From: Erythrocercus mccallii
Taxonomy: Eukaryota > Chordata > Aves > Passeriformes > Dicruridae
Reading direction: 5' to 3'
DNA length: 64,000 nucleotides
NCBI GenBank assembly: GCA_013397435.1
Contig: VZRG01000184.1
Coordinates: 255,881 to 319,880, forward strand
The notes below the pieces were generated by a model. That model had not been told where the DNA came from, made no database searches, and was given only the letters and a program-made list of their open reading frames with translations. Position numbers and translations under genes: made by a program. Below are positions 33,601 through 48,231 of this stretch, in pieces (the first letter of the stretch is position 1; every line of letters starts with the position of its first letter).

Positions 33601-36600
33601 GTGTGTGGGCTGCTGCATGTGTCGCAGCAGAGCAGCTGGCAGGTGGTAACTTGTTTATCTGCAAGAAAGAGAGCAGCTCCTGAGCTTTCCCTGCTACCCC
33701 AGCTGCTCCTAGGCTGGGGCTTGCCTGCAGAAACTGGGTGAGAGCCAGACCTGTAAGAACTGGAGGCTGTCAGGGGAGAGAAGGGGAGTGAGCAGGGATG
33801 AATGACGGCTGAGGTTGTGCACTCAGGACATGCAGGACTGTGAGGATTTGTGGGACAGATAAAGAAGGGGGTAGAAAAGTTATGTGTTGATTTGGGTAAA
33901 CCAGTGTGGAGAAATTAAAGGGGAACAGAGGATGAGCAAACTCGCTGTTCTACAGTATAATATCCAGCCCTGCCCTGAACTGACCCTGCTCCTACTTCTC
34001 CTCCTGTGTCCTTGGAAGAAGGCTCGAACCACACCACGACTGCCTCCCAGTCTCCTGCACCCATCCCTACAGCTGTGTGGTCACCTACGCCACTCCAGGG
34101 GAGAGCTACAGAAGTCTCCATGGCCCTTGGGCTGTCCCTGCTGCCTGTTTCCAACTCAAACATGGGGAAGAGTTGATGCCTTCATGTTCTCCTGGGGATG
34201 AACACATCTTTGTATTCTGGCTTTGGCTGCCCATTACAGTGGGAGTTTCCCAGGGTACAAGACTTGCCACCCATCCTGTCTGCTTGAGTCAGGAGTAAGA
34301 TCTCAACTGTATTTCTGAGGCCTTTATCAGAGTATAATATTTTTCTTGCTGCTGGCAGTGGCTGGAAAATTATAGTTGCCATTGTAATCAGCAGGAGTTT
34401 GCTGTAGATGGACCCTGAGGTGTGGGATGCCTAACTATGCAGTCTGGAAGTCAGACACTGGAAACTGAGCTGGTCACTCTAGTCACTTATTTATACATAA
34501 GATAAAGCTCTCATTTCACATATTTTCCTCTAGCACAGAAGACCTGGGTGGTTCAGCTGTTAAGTGATTTATACTGCAGCCACCAGTGAGTCAAAGTCTT
34601 CCAGAGATGATGAGTTTGGTAAAATTTACTTTTGATCTTCCATCAGACTGATGAACTACCTTTGCAGGCAAGGCTGGCCTCACAGTCAGGTGCTCAGAAG
34701 CGCATTGCATTAAACTGCTCCTGCTATTTACTGCCCTGCTGACTGATGGCAGAGAAAACGTGGTGATTTCTGCTTTGGTTTCCTCAGTTGCACAACACCC
34801 TACGAGTTCTTTAGGATTACAGTAGCTGAGTTCTTTGATGTTGCAACTTGAGGCTATTGTAGGTTTGGTTACTCCATGGTTTTAACTCTTCTGGAAGGCT
34901 ACAGTGAGTTTCCATGCAGATTACAAGAGCAGGATTACTTCAGGAACCCTTCTCTCTGATGAGAAAATGCTCTCAGCAGGCCCTGCCTCTTCAAGCAGAA
35001 GACAATAGCTTGTCAGTATCTCAGTGTTTATCAGATATTCCAAATTCATTAAATGAAATGGAATGGGGCTTTTAGCAGTATTATTAGCAAGATGACTATA
35101 ATTTAAGGGAGTAGGAGAGTGCTTCATTTCCTACCTTTAGTAATAAACTGAAAATAAAACATAAATGTCAAGTGGTAATGTAGCAGTGTGCTTAGCAACC
35201 AGATGATCAAATGTTAGGAAAATGCCAACAGCAGTAAGTCAGAGCTCCCTTCTTGTGTGTTTGTGTGCACGTAAATAATCTTTCCTCAACTAGGGTCTAA
35301 GTGTTGGCAAAGGTTATTTTGCTCCCATATTTGTAGTGTTAGCAGTCCTTGCTCATACACTCTTAAGAGTTTTCCTCGATTATTTTTTTCCTGTTAAATC
35401 AGGGCATTACACAATTTTTGTTGCTTTTCACTGAACTATCTGTATTTTATGAATATCTTTTTGAAAATAAGCTACCAAGAATTGGTAGCATCTGTGACAT
35501 CTGTTCTTATGTGAGCAGTAACTATTGCTTCTCTCCCTGAAACAGCTGCATTTTACAAAGCAAAGAGCCTTTTTTAACTTCCAGCCATTTCAAGCAGCCT
35601 GCAAACACCAAAGGATTGAGCTACTCCACCAGAGAGCTCTTCCCGTGGCATCATGTGTTAAGTTTTATCCATGAACATACAGGTAGGAAGTGGTGGTTGC
35701 TAGGAAGCCATAAACATCTATGGGCATCACAAGTGAAAAAAGGCCCCAAGTTTTTCCCAGAAAGCATGGAGATTTCTGGAAAACCTGTTATAAATGTAAC
35801 AAAGGTAGAGGGCCTGCTGCTGCCCGGCTTTACAGTGCAGCCCTCACTGCTTTGAAGGGTTGATAGGCTGAAAGACAGGGCCTGGGTAAGTGCAGTGCCT
35901 TGTTTAGATCTGTGTTACTGTTGGATGGATTGAATCATACTCAGCACGTTCTGCTTCGCCCTGCCCCTCCTCCTGTATTGATTTTCTTCATGTGGGGTAG
36001 GAGAGCTTTTGTTCTCCTGAGAGCAATAACCCTGGCCCCCTGCTGCCCTGCCTGCCTTGGAGCTCAGCCCATGCACTGCCTGCCTCCTTCCCACTACAGC
36101 CCTCTCCCTCAAAAGAAAGGCCAGGCTTATCATCACTGTTTTCTACTGTTATTCATCACCAAAATAAAAGCCAATGTTCTCACTGACGTCACTGAGCACA
36201 GAAATTCATGTTATTTTAGGGGGACTACTATTTTATATATTTTTTAGAAGGAGAAACGTGATTGACTACAGTGTCCTCTGTGTTGTCTTTACATCCAGTT
36301 TCAAGTGAAGGTTTGTGTCATGAAAGTACAGGTATCATCTGTCAACCCAAAACGAAGCCTGAAACCATGAGTACCAAACATTTTTTCAGTCTTTCATGTC
36401 CCCTGTGCTGAAGGCTGTACTCTTTGGCAATGACTAGATCTAGGCAGGAGTTTGATTATTCCTCTTATGAGAAATTCCCAGGGTTCCCAAACCTGCTATT
36501 TGTTACTAGATTGTCTAGAATAAAAGCAAAAACCCTTTTTCTGTGAAAAAAAATGTGAAAGCAATCAAAAAGGAAAGAAAAATCAAACTGTTCTCATTTT

Positions 36601-39157
36601 GGTGGTTGTCTTGAAAGTTTTGAATATACAAATTTTAAAAGCCTGGAAAAGTTTTACAAATCCTTTTGTAAATGAAAGAGCGTATGCTAAAAAAATGAAA
36701 AGAGCAGATGTCACTTCTAAAGAGAGTGTTTACATTCCAACTTTCTCTCAAAACAAAGCTGTCTTTCCTTTTAAAGAATATTTCCCTAAGAAAAATCTCT
36801 TGCAAAGTAAGGAGTTGATGCCTGGTAGCTCACTTTTCCCACCTGTGCTTTGGTTTGCTTAGGTCCCCTAAAGCCTTCTGAGGTGCAAAATCAGCTGGAA
36901 ATACCTTGCACATGGACTACTACATGGCATACATGGACTTACTTTTCTAAGTGAGCGTCATGAAGCCACTGGTAGGGATTTTGTAGCTAGATTTTTTGGT
37001 GGCTGAAGGCTGCTGGCACAGGTAGCTGCAGGCTGTGGAAATGCTGCACTTGTGGCACAGGCAGCAACAGCCCTCTTGGCATGGTCCTCAGTGGAGACAC
37101 AATGGAGACACAGTTTTGGCTTGCTTGCTAGAAACCAGAGAGAGAGTGGTTCTTAACGAAAGTTATTTCTAAAAATATCAGGCCTTTAGAGAAAAAGTAA
37201 TCTATGAAACTTAATTATCTTCTTCCACGGAGTTAATGAAGGGAGAATAACTGTGGCAAACTTATTCTGCTGCTACTATTGTTTAATATTATATCACCAG
37301 CAGCAGCAGACACTGGTGAAATGCTTGTTTCCTGTATTGACTTCCATTTAAATATTTTGTATCCAGTTAATGACCAATTCTAGTTACAGTGATCTGAATA
37401 TTGCAAATATAGCTAACAGAATTATTAACTATTTGATGAAAAGAAGATCTGTAGGCAGCATATAAAAACTCCTCTCAAAATTACATTTTACAAACTACAA
37501 ATCAACAGTAGCATCCTTTTGGGGTCTTGTGTTGGTGACTAGGGCAGTGTACACACAGTCCTGTGTGAAGCTGGATAGTTCTGCTGCCTTAGGTTAAGTT
37601 AATTTTTGCCCTGTCAGTACGGATCAAATCTGGTTGGAACTATAATGCAGCAATTCCCTCACCTGCACAAACCTGCCCTTTGCACAGCGCAGGATGCACA
37701 GCCCAGGCAGGGTTATTCTGTGAAATTCATGTGTTAACTACCAGGGGGCACAGATCATGGCATAGTCTCCAATTAGTTTAGGGAACTAGGATTCAGGGAG
37801 GAAAAGTGAGCTTAACAGGAGGCTTGGAAATTTTGCCCAGACACTGCAGTTGGGAAGAGGTTAAAACATCAAACTATCTGGATCGCTGAAATAAGAGAAA
37901 TTCCTGGAAGCCTGAACACTGCTGCTTTCTGCACTATTGTGAGTTATTTTTGCTGGCATTTTTGCTGTTAATGCCACTTGTGCTCAATTAACAGTTAATA
38001 TGAGTAAAACTGCAGTAGGGAAAAACGTAATAATGAGTCTGCTTGCTCTTTCCATTCCCAACAAAAAAATAATGCAAGCCATTAGTTTCTCCTTGATGAC
38101 TTGAAAGCCCAAATAGTGCATTTGTATATCCTTTGTGTGTTTGTGTGTATTAAATTTTAAAATTGTATACAAGGTGAATGTTAACGAAATCAAATTTTAA
38201 GGATTCATTATTAATTTTATGGGTTTTTTCCCAGATATCTGTGGCTTTGATTATTTTCCTTTTGAATGTATTTTCCTTTTTTAGAAATTAGAATCAGCAT
38301 CACAGTCTGGGGAACTTTTCTTAACATACTTGCCACCTTACATTTCACAGTTCTGGTTTTTTGTGTATATTTTTGGTTTTTAAAGAAGATTAAAAGTTAA
38401 TACAGCTGATACTGACTTCTGACTGGCAATGAATGAATTCAGTGCAGTTTTTTTCTGTCATTAACTTTAGCCAGTGATATTTTTGCCAAGATCTCTCTTT
38501 ACTGCATTTCTCTTCACTCTCTAAATTACAATTACTCTCCCGAATGGGAATAAATGTTGCCTATACAAATTCTCCTGTATGGTTTTATGTAGACTTAATT
38601 TAACATATTGATCTCATCTCACTCGAGGCTAGAAGTAGAGCATCTCTCATGTTCGCACATTTTAAAATTAGTTCTGCCAGATTCACTGTGATTAATTTTT
38701 CAAGAGAATTTAACTTTCAGAAATAAGGGAACTATCAGAGGGTTCGCCTTAATGAAGCTGTTTCCATTCTGCTCTTCCATGACTGATAGGTTTTATCTTA
38801 ACTAGTTAAACAAAACTGCTGTGATGAAAAAGGAACTTTAGAGAGAAATAATCTCTTAAGATATTCAGTGTACCAGAATTAGCTCTCTTCTCTAGGAGGC
38901 TGAATGTGTGAGTATATACATATCATATCTTTTCAGAGGGTTTTTTGTCTTACTGCTATGTTTTGCACAGAACACTTCAACATCATTTAATCGGCTTGAA
39001 ATACTTTTTTAGGAAGATTAATAGATTCACAAAGTTCCAAAGAGGATTTAGATACATTACGAATCACAGAGCTAGGAGACTGGCAGTAGCTCGTTTTAAA
39101 AAACCCAATTAAGCAATTTGATGGGGCTGCAAGTATAGTTCTGCAGAGTTCACTATT

Positions 39158-39182
39158 TGTGTGTGTGTTTGTGTGTGTGTGT
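39158..39182 (+). repeat. (TG)n microsatellite, interrupted
   Basis: TG dinucleotides with a single TTT interruption (gtgtgtgtttgtgtgtgtgt), followed by gaggagag. Confidence 0.9.
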
Positions 39183-42100
39183 GAGGAGAGAAAGAAAATA
39201 TTTCTGTCAAATTCTCTGTGAAGAGCAGCTTGCTGTGTGCATTGTACCTGGGCTGCATCTAGGATGTCAAGTTTTATTATCTTAATATTTGTATTTTCTC
39301 CTCTCTACCCTTCTGCCCTGTCCCCCCAGTTGCTCCCTTGCTATGTTCTTCAGGTCATGCGCATACTTGGGTCAGTATCAGTTTTTATACCTCCATTTCA
39401 CCACTGAACATTTTGCAGATTTAATGTCTTTATGAACCTGTTAGAAATCCACCTCTTCAATTATGATATTTTGTTAATAGAACCTGCATTGTAATTTTCA
39501 ATCTGGTGTTCAGTGTTGACTCTTTCTTCCTCCAATTGTTTTTACTATGTTAAAATACCTTACGTATACCTGAAGTTAATATATTAGTGCTATTAATTTA
39601 GCAACCAAACTTGTAATATTACAAAAAGATCATCAAATGTCTTTTGTAAAATTGATTTTCCATAAATCTGTATTACTGGCATTATTTGTCTCATCTGCTT
39701 TTACATCCTAACAACTGCCTCTTCTGTCAGGTTATCAGTTATGTTGTCTCGGATTGTTGCCCAACTGATGGAGTATTTATTTATTTATTTTAACTTTCTT
39801 AGGTAAGTCATGGCACAATATTAGGACCCTTTCCAACCTTTTGAGCTTCTCAAATATTCAATGAGCTATTGATAACTGACATATTTTCTGATTTGTATAA
39901 TTTCTTGACCAAAGCTTTTTAATATTTGGATACATTATTTCAGGTTTAGATTTTTTAAATAACATTTAAGTTTTGCTTAGATTTAACTATTTATTAGCCT
40001 TCTTTCAGATGAAATAAAAAGTTTCTTACCAGCCTCTGGTTTAACTGTACCATCTGGCTTCTTTTTTTTTCAAATTGAAACTCAGCAAGGAACTTTTGTA
40101 CTCTAACTTCCTAAATAAAAGATACAAAACTATTTTAAAACCAAGATAAAAAACTGAGATGTAAGTCAAATAAAGTTACCTGAATAGAAGACAGAAACAG
40201 AATATTTGTATAAACTCACAGAGGGACAATGAGTGTCCGAAAGTCCTGTACTTTCAAAGTCATCTAGTAGAAATCTGCTTGTATATCCTTAAAAAAGACT
40301 TAAACATATGTCAGAAAGATCCTCATCAGGTTTGTGGAAATACAAAATACCCCACTTTCTTTATAACAAATGTGGATTAAGGCAGAGAGATTCTTTGCTG
40401 TGAGATACTGTTCCCAATGAGAGAGAGAGGAAAGTGCCAGCAGGAGGCAAGGGTGGAAGAGTTTGCACTTGAGCTTCTTAGAAGCTTCAGTGTTTCCTGC
40501 CTGAAAGGGAAAGGACTCCTGGGGAACCTACCTGGCACTGATGGGCAGGAACGAGAGGAGATTAGGAAATACTTCAACTTTGTGATTGCCTTCCCACTGA
40601 GGGGCAGGTGACATGAACCGCCAGGTTTGCAAAGGAAGGTGAACAACAGTATTGCAAGTACCAAGAAGCCCTCAGGGTGCATTGCAACCTGCAGTTCTTT
40701 GGATCAGCAGGGTAGGAACTGTGCTACTGCCACATATCCATTGTGATAAACACACAGAAATGAAATTATGCAGCACCTGGAGGGGAATAATGTCACTCTG
40801 CAGGTCTCTTTCCCAAACCCTTGGCCAAGTGTATAGTTTAGAGGGACAAATAGAAGATGAGGAAGAGAGAGAGGGGGAGAGGATCCTTTATGGCTTGCTG
40901 TCTTCCTCATATGGCATATCATCTTCCTTACCTAGGCAACAAAAAAGAGAACAGAGTAGTTTTGTGTTTTCTACCCAGGAACAGAATACTAGTAGAATAA
41001 AGCTCTGCAGCCTAAGGTAAATTTGGTTTTGTAATAAAAATGGTTTTACAAAGAAATTCGGAAAACAGGAAATTAGACTTCCCCTGGAAACCAGCCCTTT
41101 CCTCCTCTTGCCCCAGCTAATTTAAACATATTGACCAATTCCAACCTCGTCTGACAGGAAGATTTGAGGAATTAGGCTCCTGCTGACTTTGTCAAAAGTG
41201 TAGCTATGAGCAACCATCCCAGGTCTGATGGAAACTGCAGCACAGGCACAGTCCTTGTTAGCCTTCAAAGAGTCCATGCTGTTGTTTACCTTCATGATGT
41301 GAAGCACAGTACATTGGGTTCCCACGTACCCCACAGAACTCCTGTCTCTTGCTCTGTTTACTCCACATCCTATGGTTCTTAATCAAAACCATTAATGATG
41401 GAACAATTTCCTGTTTGTTCCTTAATTTACATCATTACCTGGACCTGAACATAAAATTGTACTGATTCTTTTTCATTACAGAAGAAATTTAATTGATAAA
41501 TACTTCTGAAAGGGTGTAGTTAAATTTGTCTGTAAACATTTTTGGTGCTTGTTGATGCTCATGCTACAGCACTCTACCCTGAAATGCTCTTGGGGAGGTC
41601 ACTCATCTGCTCTATTGACAACCTTTTTTGGGATGAAGTGTGGGAGGGTTGTTTTTACTGATCAAAAGCTTATCTATCATCTGCAAGATTTTAGAAAAGA
41701 TGCTGTTACAAATGGTGTACAGTCCCTTTTCTAGTATTCATTAGCATCTCTGAAAAGAAAAGGGAGTTCAGATCACAGGAATCACAGTCTCAAACACTCT
41801 CATGAAGACAAATTGATTTGTTTTCTAGGGCAAATGCTTATCTAGGTCTAATTCTTCAATTACATTGAAACTCTAATTTGTAATATATCATAATGGAACA
41901 GTTATAGAAGACTTGTCAGCAAACACAAGCAACCCTTTGTCCAGGTGCCTTGTTAAAATGACAGCGGGGTCACCTGGACACCTTTTCTGAGGCAGTGAAT
42001 TGGTGTGAATTACCAATATCACATGAACACTTCCTGTATCCAGCTGGAGATGTGGGAGGAGGAAAGAGAGGTCTGCAGGAACCCCTCATGAGGGCTGTGC

Positions 42101-42303
42101 TCCTCTCAGGGCTGAGCCCAAGCCTACTGCAATCCTGTACCTGCTGCAGATGCTGCCTCATTGGAATAGCATCATCTTCGGTCACATCGCACTTGTTGCA
42201 TCTCCGCTGTCAATGAGGTTCATGTGCAAATGGCTATGTTAGCAAGAGCCCTATTAGAAATGTTTTCTTACTCTCTGTGTAACTTATTTAAGGGAAAGTG
42301 ACC

Positions 42304-42318
42304 TTTTTTTTTTTTTTT
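42304..42318 (+). repeat. T15 homopolymer
   Basis: Fifteen consecutive T residues after agtgacc and before gatgtaacag. Confidence 0.9.
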
Positions 42319-45300
42319 GATGTAACAGCTTCATTCAAACCCTCTGGTATCTTACCCCCCAATTTACTAAAACTTCCATGTATGCCTAATGTGTTCTTTC
42401 AAGAATAACTTTTCCAAAGTGTAGAATTCAGCTTAGTTACCATCAAAGCAGTAAAATCCAGTACTTCAATGTTGCTGTTAAGACTTTATTAAGTCATTAA
42501 TTGTGCTAGTGCCAGCAGGGTATCCTTGCAAATTCAAAGAATGAAGGCAGTTATTTTGTAATATGCACATTCCAGGACATTTAAATTATTGACCAGGTAC
42601 GTAAATAATTGATGGCTCACAAAAGTATCACTGTAAGAGCCCTGGAAAGCATTGCATTTATTTTCCAGGGAGGTTGTGGGGTCAGGACTTGTGCAGTGAA
42701 TAATGATTCATTCTTTCCTTCCCCACTTGGATGCCATTACCCTGCTCAGCTGCGTGAACAGGACGTTTAGGCTCCAGCCGAGGAGCAACACTTGACGCAT
42801 GCACTGAGTATGAGGAACATTGTGTAAAGGTGCCTTTTAGTGGAAAATACATGAGTCTGTTTTCATTTCTGTCCTGTCCCCAAGATGAAACGGCCTTGGA
42901 AATGAGAAAACTCTGAGAATTTCTGAAAGTACAAGCTGACAAAAAGAAAGCTACGATGTCCATTGAGGAAAACTGGCCCTTACAAATCACTCTCTTGCTG
43001 CCTCTGCTTTGTGTCATGCCTCCTGCAGCCCCAGCATCTCTGTCCTGGCACAGCCATTACAGGCAGGATTCCACTAAGTGCAGTGGCTGCTCGGGATGGC
43101 ACAGAGGTGTCCGCCCTGGGGGAAAGGTGTGGGAATCTGTCTCGTGCAGCCTGTGTGGAGTGCAGGAACTGAGGTGGTTTTGGCTTGGATTACAAACAAC
43201 AATGCAGTCACATTTAGAGACCTCTAATGCCAGGCTCTCCCTATCAAGGAATGCCAAATCATTGGTGTCATGACAGCAAGCAGTGATCCCTAGGCAGTGC
43301 CCTACACAGGCAGGATGAATTCCCATGCCCCCAATATGTCTCTGGCACAGGGCTTGCCAGGGCTCTGTTTGGGTCTCCTTTGGGGCCAGGTGAGGGAGGA
43401 ACATGCTGTGAGCCAGCTGCTGCTCAGGGTGGTGCCCCCTGAGGCGCCCTTGCCCCTGAGGTGGTGCAGGAAGCAGTGTCAACGAGCTACGGATCCACAG
43501 CATCACATGTGAGCAAAATCTGTACTGCGCAGTTTAGAAACATGAAAATATTTGTGAAGTTGACCAGAAAGATGCAATATGCAAAAGCATATAGGTCACT
43601 TGAGAGGCAAAAGTCCTCTGTGCACTCTCTAGAGTGGGAAATCTATCCCTTTTCCTAATAGCTCTTGTGGATGCTGTTGGAGCCATGGCCACACAAACAT
43701 TGAAACATTTTTTAAAGCCAGTTCAAGTCATCAATTACTTAGGCTGATGTTTTTCCTTACCCAGCTTTTGCCACAGGCTTGCTGACCCTTTTTTTCAGAT
43801 ACCAAAAGAGAAGAAGGGGGGTATGGAAACATGAGAAGTGATGGGTGACCTAGAAGTAGAGATGCAAGAACATGATGAAAGGTGACCTGAGCTCACTCTG
43901 GGCAGTGGGGTGCTCCAGCAAAGGGTGAGAAGAGCAAGGAAAGGCCAGTGGGAAGCCCAGAGGAGAGAACACCTAATGAGGCTAGAAACCCTTATTCAGA
44001 AGGAAGATATAGTGTGTCCTTCCTTGCCAAATGAGAAAAAGGAACAATTTAAAAGTCGGGAACAGTGTGGAAAGGTGAATTGTAAGGAAAGAGCCCAAGC
44101 CGTGGGGAAGGAGACAGTCCCTGAGGGTACAAGCAGCTGCAGCAGCCTGAGACATGCTCTCCCAGGGCAAAGGAGCCTCACCATCCACCTTCCTCATGGA
44201 ACAGATATACTCAGCACTATTTATTACCCTCTTAAATCTCTCCAGATTGGCTGCGCCTTTGGCCTTGAAGTGCAGCACTCTATAAGGGACTTAAAAGAGT
44301 GCGGGAAAGAATGAAATTATGTCTCCTGTCTCTCACAAGTGATAACTCTCTCAGTGTGCCCCAGGCATAGCTTCATGCTACTCATACATGAGAAAGTTTG
44401 GACCCATTTTACAGCACAGGTCTTTTGTCAGTCCTTGTTTTGTACTTGATTTCTCTCCTTCTGCAGTGTAGCATTAGCACTTGTCCTTGTTGAATTTCTT
44501 CATAGTGATTTCATGCCCTCCCTCCAAGCTATTATTGATCAGTTTTAGCTCTAGCCCTGCCCTTCAAGGCATTTGCAACTTAGTTTGTTGTTATCAAGTC
44601 TGTGTACCATCATTTAGCTGTTGATAAAAACATTGAGTGAAAGAGAGCTGACAGTCTCTCTCTCTCCATCTGACAGTGACTCACCAAAAGCCCCTGTGCT
44701 GAAAGCAGGTTTTCAACTCCTTTTGCCCATAGCTAAGGCTGGTTACAGCTAGACCATGTTGCTAAAGCTTGTTTATGACGATGTCATGTGAGATGATTGT
44801 AAGTTGTGTATATAGCTTCCCCCTCAGCCACCAGGCTGGTTACCTTGTCAGAAAAGGACACTAGATTCATCTGGTGTAAGTTTTTGGCAAAACAGAACTA
44901 TTTGGGGTTTTTGCTTGATCCCTTTGTCATCTTGTGGGTACATGTGGACTGATTGTTCCTTTATTTTCCTGGGATACCAGTCAGTCTGTTCTGGCATTCC
45001 CATGTCCTTCTTTGTATCTAATTTGCCTCCTGCAGATCTCTCCTCTCTTCCACACAGTATTGGAAATAATTGGTGGTGATTTGTGGTTTTGTTGGCAATA
45101 GTATATTATAATGAAATATGCTCATGTAAAACCAACCACCTGGGGAAAGGTTGGGTGATGTCTCAGACAGGATCTTGTAGACTTTCAACCATTGACAGGT
45201 CTTCCTCAGTTCTGGGAAGGTCAGTGATTGCTCAGAGTAAATAACCCAGCTGTAGATGTGAAATAACCTCAGGGATGTGAGAAGTGGGGAGGGGAGAATT

Positions 45301-46653
45301 AGGCTTTGTAACGGCAGCAGTATTTCTGACGAGCTGATGGTAGCATGCTATATAGCAAAATTTTAGGAAACCTGGTGCTCTGAGATGGCAAGTCATTCTG
45401 GTAGTCTTTCTTTTTGCTGACTGCTGCTTGCACGATCCAAATGAGAGGTATGACATAAGCCTCCCTTTCCAGAAATGTTTTAATTTCAGAAGACCTGAGT
45501 TGCTCTGTACTTTGGGGGGTTATTTTCTCAATCCTGGTTATAGATGATAACCAGAAATTCATCAAAGTCAAAGAAACCAATGGCATTGTGTTTCCTCTGG
45601 GCCTCTGATTCCTCCTAGACCTAGGGATTCAGCTGGGGGCAGACATGACTGCAAGAGTATCAGAAGCAAAGATAACTATATACGTAAAATATTTAAAGAG
45701 ACAGAGATTATAAATTTGAAGTCAGATAGCTCTCCTATGCTTTTGAAGATATTTTCTAATTTGAAGTGCTTTAATGTATAAACCCTACATATTTTAAGAA
45801 AATTGGAAAATAGATGTAATTTAACGTGTCTATCTGAGCAACGTCACCTTGTTAAAGCCAAGCTAGTCACCCTAAGCTTTATTTACATCAGTCGAGAGAA
45901 ATAGGCCCCCGGAGAAGGTAATTCATCAAATCCACTTAATTTACATCACTTTGTGAGTCATTCTCTTGAGGTATCTCTAGCTCTCTGTTGCGTGTACGTG
46001 GAGATTAGGATGATGTGGATAACTTCAAGATGTTCATGTTAGATAAAACAACTGTTCATTAGCATATCTGAACTTGTTCTAAGAAACAGAAAGCATTTTG
46101 GGGCTATTTCAGTCATTGATTTAAAAAAAATACATTACCAACAGTAATGGGAGAGCCAAAGAAAGCAAGCTAATATGCTTTAGCTACAAGCTGTTGGGCT
46201 CAGGAGAACTCAGAAATATTCAAATTTCATTTTTCTGAAAGGCAAACTAATTACTATTGTCAATTTTATTGTTATAAAGCTTTGAGCAAATACAAAAGCA
46301 TTCAAAGATCAGTCATTTATGCTTTGCATTCAGTACTGAAGTAGCTGAACTTTTTTTCCTGATCTTTTATGCCTACTTTATTGTCATATGTTGTTTGACA
46401 TTCTGGAAATAACACAATGTTTAAATCAACAATGTAAGATTGCATTAAAACTTGATGGCCCATGGCTTAATGGCAAAACTGAGTAATTAAAGCTGTGGCG
46501 TAAGTAATAGTTGGAGGCAAGTTCTAGTAAGATTTCTCCTGCAAACAAGGAAACTTCCAGGACTTACCTACCAACATCCAGGGACACAGAGGTGGAGGAG
46601 CCATTTGTATTTCTTTCCTGTGTCCTGCTGTGTGTGGTGAGCCCACCAGACCT

Positions 46654-46947
46654 TCAAATTTCATGAATGATGTAGTACAGCACTCTTGCCAAAATGCAGC
46701 CCATGATGTTGGCAGTGAGACTGTTACCTAGCTTGCCAGACATGCTACCCTTTGGATAGGTAGTCCTGTAATTGGGATAAATGACAGCAAGGATATCCTT
46801 ATTGCTAAATTTTGGAGATGCTTCTAATGCAGAGGAGGCAAACTCTGCTCTGACCACCCCCACACAGGTATCATGTGTCTCTGACAAGTTAACAGAAGGA
46901 TTTTCATTACAACCAAGAAGAAAATCCACACTGAAACAACCTGGCAT
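46654..46947 (-). other. Weak minus-strand open frame, unidentified
   Basis: A 97-codon minus-strand frame with even residue usage (for example FSNKDILAVIYPNYRTTYPKG is broken by no stop). It starts in poor context and lies in AT-rich intergenic DNA. I do not recognise a family, and no flanking splice sites or related exon were found. It could be a remnant of an old retrocopy or chance. Confidence 0.1.
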
Positions 46948-47820
46948 GAGATAGGTCTCCTGTTATGTCTTGGGGCCCTCTTCTTCCTCACTTACTGTCA
47001 CAAGTCAGCAGATACATCATGTGTGAAATTTGCCTTAATCTTCAGCTTTGCTGTCACGTCCAATATAAATCATGATTAAAAACTTGTGTCTAGAGCATCT
47101 GGTTTGTAACATCTTCCAGTGTGCATGTAATAAAGTAAAAACCATTTCTGGTACTTTAGAGAACATTACTTTCCCAAAAGTGTCACCCCCACACTTTCAC
47201 CATGCAGGTTCGCCCACTGTACGTAGCAGTCAGGAAAGGGATCATCACAGGAAGGAGGAGCATCACTCCATTTTCCATCTTCTGGCTCTGCTTCTCATAA
47301 TGGTGTCATCTCACAAGGTGAGATGGAGGTGGTGGCATTTGAAGTGGATGTGGAGGCGTTTGAAAATGAGAGCTTTGAAACCAATGCCCATGTGGCAATG
47401 TCCTTTGAAGGAGTCAGGGAGTGAGGTGACATAAACATGCCTCTCTGAGGACAGTGAGTCACAGAGCTCTGAAATTTGGCTGGATTTTAGAAAGAATTGA
47501 GAGGAGTGAGGCTACACCATATATGTGCTGGACGATGTCTCACACATCTCTGGGGCTGCATTTCATCTGGCAAATTGAGCATAGTGCTTAGAGGTCATCC
47601 TTTGTGAACTGTAAAATTACACACTAGAGAAACTCTCTGTATAATGTTCCTTATCCCTATATAGAATTGAATATCCATTAATTTTGGATCTGAAAAATGG
47701 CTTTTTAAACTCTTAAAGGTAAGACATAAGGTTTGTAGCGCAGTGGTTGTAGTGTCCTGCAAGTTCTTTTCCTCTTCCACGGGGCATTTTTTGAAGGAGT
47801 TCACTCAACTTATGGAAACA

Positions 47821-48231
47821 CAGGATCACAGAACAGTTGGGGTTGTGAGGGACATCTGGAGATCATCTAGTCCATGGCAGGGTCTCCTAGGGCAGGTGAC
47901 ACAGGAATGCATCCAGGTGGGGTTTTGAATATCTCCAAAGAGAGAGAATGCAGAACCTCTCTGGGCAGCCTCTTCCAGTGCTCTGCCACCCTCAGTGTTA
48001 AGAAGTTCTTCCTCATGTTGAGGTAGAGTTCCTTGAGTTCCTTGTCCTGTCACTGGGCACGACCAAAAAGAATCTGGCATCATCCTCTTGACACCTGCCT
48101 TGAAGGTATTTACATGCATTAATGGAATCCCCTGTCAGTCTTCTCCAGACTGAACAGGCCCAGGTCCTGTGGTACCTCCTGATAAGAGAGATGATCCAGA
48201 TCTCTCATCATCTCTGTGGCCCCTGCTGGAC
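47821..48231 (-). mobile_element. CR1 LINE 3'-end fragment, longest in the window
   Basis: Reverse-complement CR1 3' end of about 410 bp: caggatcacagaacagttgg, gagggacatctggagatcat, ctctgggcagcctcttccag, agaagttcttcctcatgttg, cagactgaacaggcccaggt and tctctgtggcccctgctgg. This order is the usual one for antisense CR1. It is strongly diverged, with no coding capacity. Confidence 0.92.

Larger units (their letters stand above)
29971..39157. other. Intergenic sequence, no gene recognised
   Basis: Apart from the pentamer and minisatellite near 30.3-30.6 kb this is unique sequence, moderately AT-rich, with short chance frames on both strands. No splice-bounded coding exon, RNA gene or clear transposable element was identified. 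Confidence 0.55.
39183..47820. other. Intergenic sequence, no gene recognised
   Basis: Mostly AT-rich unique DNA with a T15 run at 42304-42318. The more GC-balanced 42.7-43.5 kb part carries overlapping open frames on both strands (up to 149 codons), none with a domain I recognise. The stretch 45840-46500 is complex, non-repetitive and rich in TAATT and TTTACAT-type words, so it is a reasonable but untested candidate conserved element. Confidence 0.5.

Noticed and set aside
43057..43506. 149-codon minus-strand frame
   Set aside because: It is in locally GC-richer DNA, with His, Cys and Pro rich composition, overlapping frames on the other strand, and no domain or splice context.
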